64,000 nt of DNA from Hydrogenophaga borbori (lineage in GTDB: Bacteria > Pseudomonadota > Gammaproteobacteria > Burkholderiales > Burkholderiaceae_C), in contig NZ_QVLS01000001.1 of NCBI RefSeq assembly GCF_003417535.1, positions 310,001 through 374,000 on the forward strand, written 5' to 3'. The notes under the pieces are model-generated. The model ran no database searches. It saw nothing but the letters and a program-made list of their open reading frames with translations, and was not told where the DNA came from. Positions 19,876 to 30,709 of the stretch are shown here, in pieces. How positions within the stretch are numbered: the stretch's first letter is position 1; each line of letters opens with the position of its first letter. The translations under genes and the position numbers were made by a program.

Positions 19876-20994
19876 ATGGACGAACTCGCCACCCTGCAAT
19901 CCCTGAACCAGACCGTGCTGTGGGCCGCCTTCGGCGTGGCCGCGGTGTTCGGTTTCATCGCCCAGCGCACCCATTTCTGCACCATGGGCGCGATCAGCGA
20001 CATCGTGAACATGGGCGACTGGACCCGCATGCGCATGTGGGTCATGGCCGTGGGTGTGGCGGCCATCGGCTTCTACGGCATGGGCTGGCTGGGCTGGATC
20101 GACACCAGCCAATCGCTCTACACCGGCAGCCGCTTCCTCTGGCTCTCGGCCCTGGTCGGGGGCTCCCTGTTCGGCTTCGGCATGGTGCTGGCCTCGGGCT
20201 GCGGCAGCAAGACGTTGGTGCGCATCGGCGCCGGCAGCCTGAAGTCGCTGGTGGTGTTCTTCGTCATGGGCCTGGCCGCGTTCATGACGCTGCGCGGCAT
20301 CTTCGGCGTGGTGCGCGTCAACACCGTCGACCGCGTGAGCCTGGAACTGCCATCGGGCTCGGCGCTGCCCACCTGGGTGGCCAAGGCCCTGGGCATGGAG
20401 CCGGGCCTGGCGGGCCTGCTCAGCGCCTTGGTCATCGGCGTCGTGCTCATCGCCTGGTGCCTGCGCAGCGCGGATTTCCGCACCGGCAACAACCTGCTCG
20501 CGGGCGCCGGCATCGGCCTCACCATCGTGGGCATGTGGTGGGTGAGCGGCCATCTGGGCTTCCTGCCGGAGCACCCGGAAACGCTGGAGCCCGTCTACAC
20601 GGGCAGCAACAGCGGCCGCATGGAGGCCCTGACCTTCACCGCGCCCATGGCCTACGTGCTCGACTGGTTCATCTTCTTCAGCGACAAGAGCAAGGTCTTG
20701 ACCTTCGGCGTCGTCACTGTATTCGGCGTGGTCGCGGGCTCCTTTCTCTGCGCGCTCATCGAGCGCAGCTTCCGCTGGGAAGGTTTTCGCGACACACGCG
20801 ATACCGCGCTGCACCTGGTGGGCGCGGCGCTCATGGGCGTGGGGGGCGTCACGGCCCTGGGTTGCACCGTGGGCCAAGGGCTATCCGGCCTGTCCACGCT
20901 CAGCCTGCTGAGTGCCGTCGCGGTCGCGGGCATCGTGGGCGGCGCGGTGCTGGGCTTCAAATTCCAGATGTGGCTGCTGGAGCGCGCGGGGTGA
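19876..20994 (+). CDS. YeeE/YedE-family thiosulfate (sulfur) uptake channel
   Basis: A 372-residue membrane protein with about nine to ten spans built as two similar halves. The three cysteines that mark thiosulfate-conducting YeeE proteins are present: Cys35 in THFCTMG, Cys109 in SGCGSKTLVR and Cys329 in ALGCTVGQG. It should bring thiosulfate or a related sulfur compound into the cytoplasm. No TusA-like partner is adjacent; instead its stop overlaps the GTG start of tcdA. Family certain, exact substrate inferred. Confidence 0.88.
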   Translation: MDELATLQSLNQTVLWAAFGVAAVFGFIAQRTHFCTMGAISDIVNMGDWTRMRMWVMAVGVAAIGFYGMGWLGWIDTSQSLYTGSRFLWLSALVGGSLFGFGMVLASGCGSKTLVRIGAGSLKSLVVFFVMGLAAFMTLRGIFGVVRVNTVDRVSLELPSGSALPTWVAKALGMEPGLAGLLSALVIGVVLIAWCLRSADFRTGNNLLAGAGIGLTIVGMWWVSGHLGFLPEHPETLEPVYTGSNSGRMEALTFTAPMAYVLDWFIFFSDKSKVLTFGVVTVFGVVAGSFLCALIERSFRWEGFRDTRDTALHLVGAALMGVGGVTALGCTVGQGLSGLSTLSLLSAVAVAGIVGGAVLGFKFQMWLLERAG

Positions 20995-21812
20995 ATCCGC
21001 TTGACGCCGAGCGCTTCGAGCGCCGCTTCGGCGGGCTGCGGCGGCTCTACGGCGTGCAAGGCGCGCAGCGCATCTTCGACGCGCATTGCGTGGTGGCGGG
21101 CCTGGGGGGCGTGGGCTCCTGGGCGGCCGAGGCGCTGGCGCGCAGCGGCGTGCGCCGCCTCACACTGATCGACCTCGACCACGTCGCCGAGTCCAACATC
21201 AACCGCCAGGTGCATGCGTTGGACGCCACGCTGGGTCAGGCCAAGATCGAGGCCTTGCGGGACCGCCTCCTGGGCTTTCATCCGGGCATCGAGCTGGACC
21301 TGGTGGACGACTTCGTGACACCCGAGAACTGGCCTGGCCTGCTGCAGGGCCAGCGACCCGACGGCCTCATCGATGCCTGTGACCAGGTGCGCGCCAAGAC
21401 GGCGATGGCCGCCTGGGCCCGCGCCGAGCGGGTGCCCTTCGTGGCGGTGGGCGCGGCCGGCGGCAAGCGCCGCGCGGAAGCGGTGCAGTTGGCGGATCTG
21501 GCCGAGGTCACGCACGACCCCTTGCTCGCACAGTTGCGCTACCGCCTGCGCAAGCACCACGGTGGCGCGCGCCAGGGTCGCATGGGAACGGTCTGCGTGT
21601 TCAGCCGCGAAGCGGTGGCGCCGCCGGACCCTTCGTGTGGGCTCGATGGCGGCGATGGATCATTGAACTGCCACGGCTTCGGCTCGGTGGTCACGGTCAC
21701 CGCGACCTTCGGCTTGTGCGCCGCGGGCTGGCTGCTCGAGACCCTGGCGAACGCATCGCAAGAAAAAAGCGATCGGCCTTCAGAGAGCCATCGAAACCAC
21801 GCTATAATCTGA
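20991..21812 (+). CDS. tcdA: tRNA threonylcarbamoyladenosine dehydratase TcdA (CsdL)
   Basis: A 273-residue E1-like ThiF-family enzyme that cyclises t6A37 in ANN-decoding tRNAs to ct6A using ATP. The nucleotide-binding GLGGVGSWAAEAL, the SNINRQVHAL segment and DACDQVRAKTAMAAWA are diagnostic. The start is the GTG at 20991 overlapping the upstream stop (GTGA). In E. coli TcdA works with the CsdA-CsdE sulfur-transfer pair. The tRNA-Lys directly downstream is itself a t6A-bearing species in the family. Confidence 0.92.
   Translation: MNPLDAERFERRFGGLRRLYGVQGAQRIFDAHCVVAGLGGVGSWAAEALARSGVRRLTLIDLDHVAESNINRQVHALDATLGQAKIEALRDRLLGFHPGIELDLVDDFVTPENWPGLLQGQRPDGLIDACDQVRAKTAMAAWARAERVPFVAVGAAGGKRRAEAVQLADLAEVTHDPLLAQLRYRLRKHHGGARQGRMGTVCVFSREAVAPPDPSCGLDGGDGSLNCHGFGSVVTVTATFGLCAAGWLLETLANASQEKSDRPSESHRNHAII
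21803..21808 (+). promoter_or_regulatory. -10 element for tRNA-Lys
   Basis: A perfect TATAAT lies inside the last codons of tcdA, 42 bases before the tRNA. The -35 candidate (TTCAGA, 21779-21784) is weak. Confidence 0.55.
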
Positions 21813-21850
21813 GGCTTCGCAGCAAGCGATACGCAAGCGGCGAAGAGAGT

Positions 21851-21926
21851 GGGACGTTAGCTCAGTTGGTAGAGCAGCGGACTTTTAATCCGTTGGTCGG
21901 CAGTTCGAGCCTGCCACGTCCTACCA
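21851..21926 (+). tRNA. tRNA-Lys (anticodon TTT)
   Basis: A 76-base cloverleaf with encoded CCA. The D arm GCTCAGTTGGTAGAGC, anticodon loop CTTTTAA and T loop TTCGAGC are all in register. The acceptor stem GGGACGT pairs with ACGTCCT, the first pair being G-U. Confidence 0.97.
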
Positions 21927-21936
21927 CCAACAGGAA

Positions 21937-21965
21937 GGCCCTGGTCGTGAGACCAGGGCCTTTTT
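21937..21965 (+). terminator. Terminator after tRNA-Lys
   Basis: A perfect 10-bp stem (GGCCCTGGTC with GACCAGGGCC) around a GTGA loop is followed by TTTTTC. It lies 10 bases after the tRNA. Confidence 0.93.
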
Positions 21966-22020
21966 CTTTGTGTCGCGCGATGACCTGCTGTGGTGCCGCG
22001 AGGGCCGCGGCGCCGGGGCC

Positions 22021-22266
22021 TCACTTCTTGAACATGCCCCAGATCACCAGGATCACGATCGCGCCGACCACGGAGGCGATGAAGCCCGCCGCCTGGCCCG
22101 GGGCGTACCAACCCATGGCGGCGCCGAGGTAGCTCGCCAGGAAGGAGCCGGCGATGCCGAGCACGGCGGTCATGATCCAGCCCATGCTGTCATTGCCGGG
22201 CTTGAGCATGCGGGCCACGAAGCCGGCGACGAGACCGATGAGGATGGTGCCGAGAATGGACATCAT
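22021..22266 (-). CDS. GlsB/YeaQ/YmgE-family small membrane protein
   Basis: An 81-residue, Gly-rich protein with three predicted membrane spans (ILGTILIGLVAGFVARML, TAVLGIAGSFLASYLG and GFIASVVGAIVILVIWGMF). This is the transglycosylase-associated/GlsB family, linked with general stress responses but without a known activity. An AGGAGG site lies 8 bases from the first of two tandem ATGs (22266). It is monocistronic, between the tRNA-Lys terminator and yheS. Confidence 0.88.
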   Translation of the reverse strand: MMSILGTILIGLVAGFVARMLKPGNDSMGWIMTAVLGIAGSFLASYLGAAMGWYAPGQAAGFIASVVGAIVILVIWGMFKK

Positions 22267-22348
22267 GGTGTGAGCCTCCTGTGGGATGTTGAATGGGCCG
22301 CCTCTCGACGGCCCGCACCCACTGTAGCGCGCTTCGCTTGCGCGCGGC

Positions 22349-24307
22349 TCAGGCCTGCTGCGCCTGTTCGATGGCCTCGCTGAGCTCCAGCCAGCGCGCC
22401 TCGACGGTCCCGTTCTCGGCTTCCACCACCTTCAGGCGCTTGCCCAGTTCGGCCAGCTTCGCCGGTTCGGGCGCGGCGAGCAGCTCGGCTTCCAGGCGCT
22501 CGCGCTCCTGGGCCAATGCGGCCATGCGCTGTTCCACCTGGGCCAGTTCCTTCTTGATCGGACGCAGCCGCTCGGTGAGGGCTTTCTGCCGCTGCGCGTC
22601 CGCGCGGCGGTCCTCCGCCGGCGCGGCCACGGGGGCCGGGGCGGGGGCCTCGGCGCGCGCGGCGGCGCGTTGCGCCTCGCGCGCCTGCCGGGCCATCTCG
22701 ATGAGGTGGCGCTGGTAGTCGTCGAGGTCGCCGTCGAAAGGCTGTAGGGCACCGCGCGAGACCAGCCAGAACTCGTCGCACACGGCGCGCAGCAGGGCGC
22801 GGTCGTGGCTCACCAGCATGACCGTGCCCTCGAACTCGTTGAGCGCGATGGACAGGGCCTCGCGCGTGGCGAGATCGAGGTGGTTGGTGGGTTCGTCGAG
22901 CAGCAGCAGGTTGGGGCGCTGCCAGACGATCATGCACAGCACCAGCCGCGCCTTCTCGCCGCCGCTCATGCTGCCCACGGCCTGGAAGACCTGGTCGCCG
23001 GTGAACTGGAACATGCCGAGGAAGTTGCGCAGGTCCTGCTCGCGCGTGGGCTGGCCGCTCAGGCGGCCTTGCGCGCTGCACTCCTTCACCAGCCGCACCA
23101 TGTGCTCCAGCGGGTTGTCGCGCGGGCTCAGCACGTCCAGTTCCTGCTGCGCGAAGTAGCCGATGTTGAGGCCCTTGCCTTCGGTCACCGTGCCCGCGAG
23201 GGGGGCGAGCGTGCGCGCGATGGTCTTGACCACCGTGGACTTGCCCTGGCCGTTGGCGCCCAGGATGCCAATGCGCTGGCCAGCCATCACCGAGCGCTGG
23301 ATGCCGCGCACGATGGTGATCGGCTCGCCGCCATCGCCGGGGTAGCCCACGTCCACGCCGTCCAGCACCAGCATGGGGTTGGGCAGGCTGGCCGGCTCGC
23401 TGAACTCGAAGCTGAACTCGGCGTCGGCCAGCACCGGGGCGATGCGCTCCATGCGCTCCAGCGCCTTCACGCGGCTTTGGGCCTGCTTGGCCTTGCTGGC
23501 CTTGGCCTTGAAGCGGTCGATGAATTTCTGCAGGTGCGCGATCTTGTCCTGCTGGCGCGAGAACGCGGCCTGCTGCAGGGCCATCTGCTCGGCGCGCATG
23601 TCCTCGAAGCGGCTGTAGTTGCCGCCGTAGCGCTTGAGCTGGGCGTGTTCGATGTGCACGGTCACGTTGGTCACCGCGTCGAGGAACTCGCGGTCGTGGC
23701 TGATGACGAGCAGCGTGCCGGGGTAGCGCGCCAGCCAGGCCTCCAGCCAGACCAGGGCGTCCAGGTCCAGGTGGTTGGTGGGTTCGTCGAGCAGCAGCAG
23801 CTCGCTCGGGCACATGAGCGCGCGCGCCAGCTGCAGGCGCATGCGCCAGCCGCCAGAGAAGCTGTTGACCGGGCGATCGAGCTGGTTGGTCTGGAAGCCC
23901 AGCCCCAGGATGAGCGCCTGCGCGCGCGCGGTGGCGTCGTGCGCGCCGGCGTCGTTGAGCGCCATGTAGGCGTGGGCCATGCGCTCGCCGTCGCCGCTGG
24001 CCTCGGCCTCGGCCACCTCGCGCTCGGCCGCGAGCAGGGTGGTGTCGCCTTCGACCACGAAGCGCGTGGCGTCGAGTTCGGTCTCGGGCATGTCCTGCGC
24101 GACCTGGGCCAGGCGCCATTGCGCGGGCACGCTGAACTCGCCCTTGTCTTCGTGCAGGTTGCCGTCAAGCAGTCGGAACAGGCTGGACTTGCCGGCGCCG
24201 TTGCGGCCCACCAGGCCCACTTTTTCGCCGGGGTTGATGGTGAGCGAGGCGCGGTCGAGCAGCACCTTGGTGCCGCGGCGCAGCACCACATCGCGGACGA
24301 CGATCAT
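22349..24307 (-). CDS. yheS: ABC-F ATPase, YheS type
   Basis: A 652-residue ABC-F protein with two ATPase domains and no membrane part. The first has Walker A GRNGAGKS (residues 34-41) and signature SFSGGWRMRLQLARAL; the second has GANGQGKST and SMSGGEKARLVLCMIVWQRP. The interdomain linker (FIDRFKAKASKAKQAQSRVKALERME) and the C-terminal coiled coil match YheS, a translation factor that acts at the ribosomal E site. An Ala/Pro-rich stretch lies before the coiled coil. Its ATG overlaps the prmB stop (ATGA). The frame is open far upstream, but the family N-terminus MIVVRDVVLRRG fixes the start. Confidence 0.94.
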   Translation of the reverse strand: MIVVRDVVLRRGTKVLLDRASLTINPGEKVGLVGRNGAGKSSLFRLLDGNLHEDKGEFSVPAQWRLAQVAQDMPETELDATRFVVEGDTTLLAAEREVAEAEASGDGERMAHAYMALNDAGAHDATARAQALILGLGFQTNQLDRPVNSFSGGWRMRLQLARALMCPSELLLLDEPTNHLDLDALVWLEAWLARYPGTLLVISHDREFLDAVTNVTVHIEHAQLKRYGGNYSRFEDMRAEQMALQQAAFSRQQDKIAHLQKFIDRFKAKASKAKQAQSRVKALERMERIAPVLADAEFSFEFSEPASLPNPMLVLDGVDVGYPGDGGEPITIVRGIQRSVMAGQRIGILGANGQGKSTVVKTIARTLAPLAGTVTEGKGLNIGYFAQQELDVLSPRDNPLEHMVRLVKECSAQGRLSGQPTREQDLRNFLGMFQFTGDQVFQAVGSMSGGEKARLVLCMIVWQRPNLLLLDEPTNHLDLATREALSIALNEFEGTVMLVSHDRALLRAVCDEFWLVSRGALQPFDGDLDDYQRHLIEMARQAREAQRAAARAEAPAPAPVAAPAEDRRADAQRQKALTERLRPIKKELAQVEQRMAALAQERERLEAELLAAPEPAKLAELGKRLKVVEAENGTVEARWLELSEAIEQAQQA

Positions 24308-25173
24308 GCGGCCTCCAGTGCGTCGCGGGTGAGCAGCAGCACCTGGTCGTCGCCCGCGCTGGTGCTCAGCCAGACCGGGTTGAGCGCGGGGAAGGCGGCT
24401 TCGAAGTGCGCGCGTTCGTGGCCGATCTCCAGCACCAGCACGCCGTGCGGGCTCAGGCGCGCGGGCGCGTCGCGCAGCAGCGCGCGCACGAAGTCCATGC
24501 CGTCGGCGCCGCCGGCCAGCGCCAGCGCGGGCTCGGCGCGGAACTCGGGTGGCAGCTCGGCCATGCTGCGCGCGTTCACGTAGGGCGGGTTGCAGAGGAT
24601 CAGGTCCCAGGGGCCGGGGCAGGCCGCGAGGCCGTCGCTCGCCACGAGCGCGATGCGGTCCGCCAGGCCATGCCGGTCGACGTTGATGCGCGCGACCTGC
24701 AGCGCCTCGGGCGACAGGTCGGCGCCGGTCACACGCACTTCGGGCCAGGCCAGGGCGGCCAGCACGGCCAGGCTGCCGTTGCCGGTGCACAGGTCCAGCA
24801 CACGCACGGTGTCGTCGCTCAGCCAGGGGTCGATGCCGCCGTCGGCGATGAGTTCGGCGATGAAGCTGCGCGGCACGATGGCGCGGCGGTCCACATAGAA
24901 GGGCACGCCCTGCAGCCAGGCCTCTTGCGTGAGGTAGGCGGCGGGCTCGCGCGTGGCGATGCGCCGCTCGATCAAGGCATCGACGGCGGCGGCCGCGTCG
25001 GCGTCCACGGTGTCGGCGGCGTGCGCGTCGAGGTCGGTGTCGAGCGGCAGGCCCAGGCGCCACAGCACGAGCCAGGCGGCCTCGTCGCGGACGTTGGTGG
25101 TGCCTTGGCCATAGGCCAGCGGGGCGCTGGCCAGGCGGGCTTCGGCCCGGGCCATCAGTTCTTGCAGGTTCAC
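24304..25173 (-). CDS. prmB: Ribosomal protein L3 N5-glutamine methyltransferase PrmB
   Basis: A 289-residue SAM-dependent methyltransferase that modifies a glutamine in ribosomal protein L3. It has the SAM-binding LDLCTGNGSLAVLAAL, the NPPY catalytic motif (LILCNPPYVNARS) and GGADGMDF. The start is taken as the GTG at 25173 (VNLQELMARAEARL), nine bases after the dapE stop; the ATG at 25155 is a shorter option. PrmC, the release-factor enzyme, is similar, but the N-terminal domain and YVNARSM context favour PrmB. Confidence 0.9.
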   Translation of the reverse strand: MNLQELMARAEARLASAPLAYGQGTTNVRDEAAWLVLWRLGLPLDTDLDAHAADTVDADAAAAVDALIERRIATREPAAYLTQEAWLQGVPFYVDRRAIVPRSFIAELIADGGIDPWLSDDTVRVLDLCTGNGSLAVLAALAWPEVRVTGADLSPEALQVARINVDRHGLADRIALVASDGLAACPGPWDLILCNPPYVNARSMAELPPEFRAEPALALAGGADGMDFVRALLRDAPARLSPHGVLVLEIGHERAHFEAAFPALNPVWLSTSAGDDQVLLLTRDALEAA

Positions 25174-25181
25174 GGTGGGTA

Positions 25182-28383
<3,202 letters not shown>

Positions 28384-28442
28384 GGAAGTGCTGCGTTGAG
28401 GTTCAGGGTTTCAAGGAAAGCGGGGGGCCGGGGCCGGCGGCA

Positions 28443-29663
28443 TCAGCCGCCGCGGCAAAAGGCGACGATGCGTTGCGCGGCCTCGAGGCATTCGTCGACG
28501 CCGGCCACCAGGGCCAGGCGCACCCGGCCGGCGCCGGGGTTGTCGCCTTGCACGGTGCGCGCGAGGTAGCTGCCGGGCAGGGCGGTCACATTGTATTGAG
28601 CGAGCAGCTCGCGGGCGAAGGCCTCGTCGGCGCCCAGGCCCGGGGTGTGCGAGGCGAAGCGCTGGGGCACCCCGGCCCACAGGTAGAAGGACGCGTCTGG
28701 CAGCGCCACGTCCAGCACCTCGGCCAGCAGCGGGGTGACCTGGGCGAACTTCTCACGGTACAGGCGGCGGTTCTCCACCACATGCGCCTCGTCGTTCCAG
28801 GCGGCGATGCTGGCGGCCTGCACCACCGGGCTCATGGCGCCACCGTGGTAGGTGCGGTAGAGCAGGAAGGGCTTGATGAGCGCGGCGTCGCCCGCCACGA
28901 AGCCGCTGCGCAGCCCCGGCACGTTGCTGCGCTTGGACAGGCTGGTGAAGGCGATCAGGCGGCGGAAGTCGCTGCGGCCCAGCTGCGCGGCGGCCTGCAG
29001 GCCGCCCAGCGGCGCCTCGTCGCGGAAGTAGATCTCGCTGTAGCACTCGTCGGAGGCGATGACGAAGCCATGGCGGTCGCTGAGCTCGAACAGGCGGCGC
29101 CACTCGTCCAGCGGCATGACCGCGCCGGCCGGGTTGCCGGGCGAGCAGACGAAGATGAGCTGGGTGCGGGCCCAGACCTCATCGGGCACGCTGTCCCAGT
29201 GCACCGCGAAGTTGCGCTCGGCCACGCTGGGCACGTAGTGCGGCTGCGCGCCCGCGAGCAGGGTCGCGCCTTCGTAGATTTGGTAGAAGGGATTGGGGCA
29301 GAGCACCGTGGCGCCGGGCCGGGTGGGGTCGACCACCACCTGGGCGAAGGCGAACAGCGCCTCGCGCGAGCCGTTGACGGGCAGCAGCTGTGTGGCCGGG
29401 TCCAGCGCCACGCCATAGCGGCGCTGCACCCAGCCGGCGCAGGCCTCGCGCAGCGCCGGGGTGCCGGCGGTGGCGGGGTAGTTGGACAGGCCCTCGTCCA
29501 GCGCGTCGGCCAGGGCGCGCTTGAGGAAGTCGGGGGCGGCGTGCTTGGGTTCGCCGATGCCCAGGCTGATGGGGCGGTGGGCGGGCGAGGGCGTGATGCC
29601 CGCGAAGAGCTGGCGCAGCCGCTCGAAGGGGTAGGGCTGCAGCCGCTGGAGCAGGGGGTTCAT
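28443..29663 (-). CDS. dapC: Succinyldiaminopimelate transaminase DapC
   Basis: A 406-residue class-I aminotransferase with the PLP lysine in FTSLSKRSNVPGLRSGF, LIFVCSPGNPAGAVMP and the ISLGIGEPKHAAP opening typical of DapC. It makes N-succinyl-LL-diaminopimelate from the 2-amino-6-keto form with glutamate. With dapD and dapE next door the role is well supported. There are 59 bases between it and dapD. Confidence 0.94.
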   Translation of the reverse strand: MNPLLQRLQPYPFERLRQLFAGITPSPAHRPISLGIGEPKHAAPDFLKRALADALDEGLSNYPATAGTPALREACAGWVQRRYGVALDPATQLLPVNGSREALFAFAQVVVDPTRPGATVLCPNPFYQIYEGATLLAGAQPHYVPSVAERNFAVHWDSVPDEVWARTQLIFVCSPGNPAGAVMPLDEWRRLFELSDRHGFVIASDECYSEIYFRDEAPLGGLQAAAQLGRSDFRRLIAFTSLSKRSNVPGLRSGFVAGDAALIKPFLLYRTYHGGAMSPVVQAASIAAWNDEAHVVENRRLYREKFAQVTPLLAEVLDVALPDASFYLWAGVPQRFASHTPGLGADEAFARELLAQYNVTALPGSYLARTVQGDNPGAGRVRLALVAGVDECLEAAQRIVAFCRGG

Positions 29664-29714
29664 GGCCGGGGATTATCGGGGGTGCGGGGCATACCCCCGG
29701 GCCGTCCCCGGCCC

Positions 29715-30476
29715 TCAGGCGCGCTGCGCGCGCAGGGTGCGCCCGCGCAGGTGCTGGTAGATCTGGTCCAGCGACAGCAGCACCGTGAGCATCACCGTGG
29801 TGGCGATCACCAGCAGCGGCAGGCGAAAGGCCGAGATGAAGCCCGCGCCCTGCGGGATGGCGGCGCGTTCGCTGGTGGTGCAGACGAACTCGGCGGCGGC
29901 CATGCCGGTGTAGTGCATGGCGCAGACGGCGATGCCCATCACCACCGAGGCCGCCAGGCGGCGCGCCAGGGTCTTGCTGTTGAAGGCCAGCCAGAGCGCG
30001 GCGGTGGCGGCCACCACGGCGATCAGCATGGACGTGGCCACCAGGGCCATGTCCCAGGAAATAAAGCCGTAGATCTTCAGGCCGAACATGCCCAGGTAGT
30101 GCATGACGACCACGCTCATGCCCAGCAGGAAACCGGCGCTCAGCAGCCGCGTGAAGCTCTCGGGCCGGCGCGCGGCGAAGGCCACCGAGCCGGCCGTGGC
30201 CAGGACCGCGGCCACCAGCGAGGTGATGGTTTCCAGCATGGAGTAGCTGCTGCCCACGTCCATTTGCAGGGCCAGCATGCCGATGAAGTGCATGGACCAC
30301 ACGCCCACGCCACCCAGGGCGATGCCCACGGTGAACACGCTGTTCCAGTCCAGGGCGCCGCGGCGGTCGCGCAGGCGCGTGGCGGCGCTCAGGGCCACGA
30401 AGGAGCCGATGACGGCGAAGGCGAACGACAGGGCGATGAGGCTGGGGTCCCAGGCGGTGTTGACGATGGTGTTCAT
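29715..30476 (-). CDS. Stand-alone MHYT-domain membrane sensor
   Basis: A 253-residue, seven-span membrane protein with the three MHYT-type motifs MHFIG (62), MHYLG (125) and MHYTG (187). These Met/His residues are proposed to bind copper or a diatomic gas. Unlike most MHYT proteins it has no GGDEF, EAL or kinase output domain; the chain ends soon after the seventh span with a short basic tail. The frame is open to 30551; 30476 is taken because it starts the conserved domain. Partner unknown. Confidence 0.85.
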   Translation of the reverse strand: MNTIVNTAWDPSLIALSFAFAVIGSFVALSAATRLRDRRGALDWNSVFTVGIALGGVGVWSMHFIGMLALQMDVGSSYSMLETITSLVAAVLATAGSVAFAARRPESFTRLLSAGFLLGMSVVVMHYLGMFGLKIYGFISWDMALVATSMLIAVVAATAALWLAFNSKTLARRLAASVVMGIAVCAMHYTGMAAAEFVCTTSERAAIPQGAGFISAFRLPLLVIATTVMLTVLLSLDQIYQHLRGRTLRAQRA

Positions 30477-30709
30477 GGGCGGGCGAAAAGTGATGACTTG
30501 GTTCTCAGAAAGGGTGCCAACGATTCTGTTGGCATGCTTCCAGTGAAACAAGCTGTTACCCGGATCTCCAGGCGGAGGGCGTTAAAACGTCCCGTTAAAA
30601 ACCGCACCCCGCCGCCGTTCAGGGCCCCAATAGCCCCGCAGGTATCATCCCGCGATGGTCCGCCCGCCGGACCGCCGCCTCCCGCCAACGCCGCCTCACC
30701 CGGACCGCC

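Noticed and set aside
22349-25063. 904-residue fused frame of yheS with upstream sequence
   Set aside because: The upstream part is prmB in another frame; the YheS family N-terminus is at 24307.
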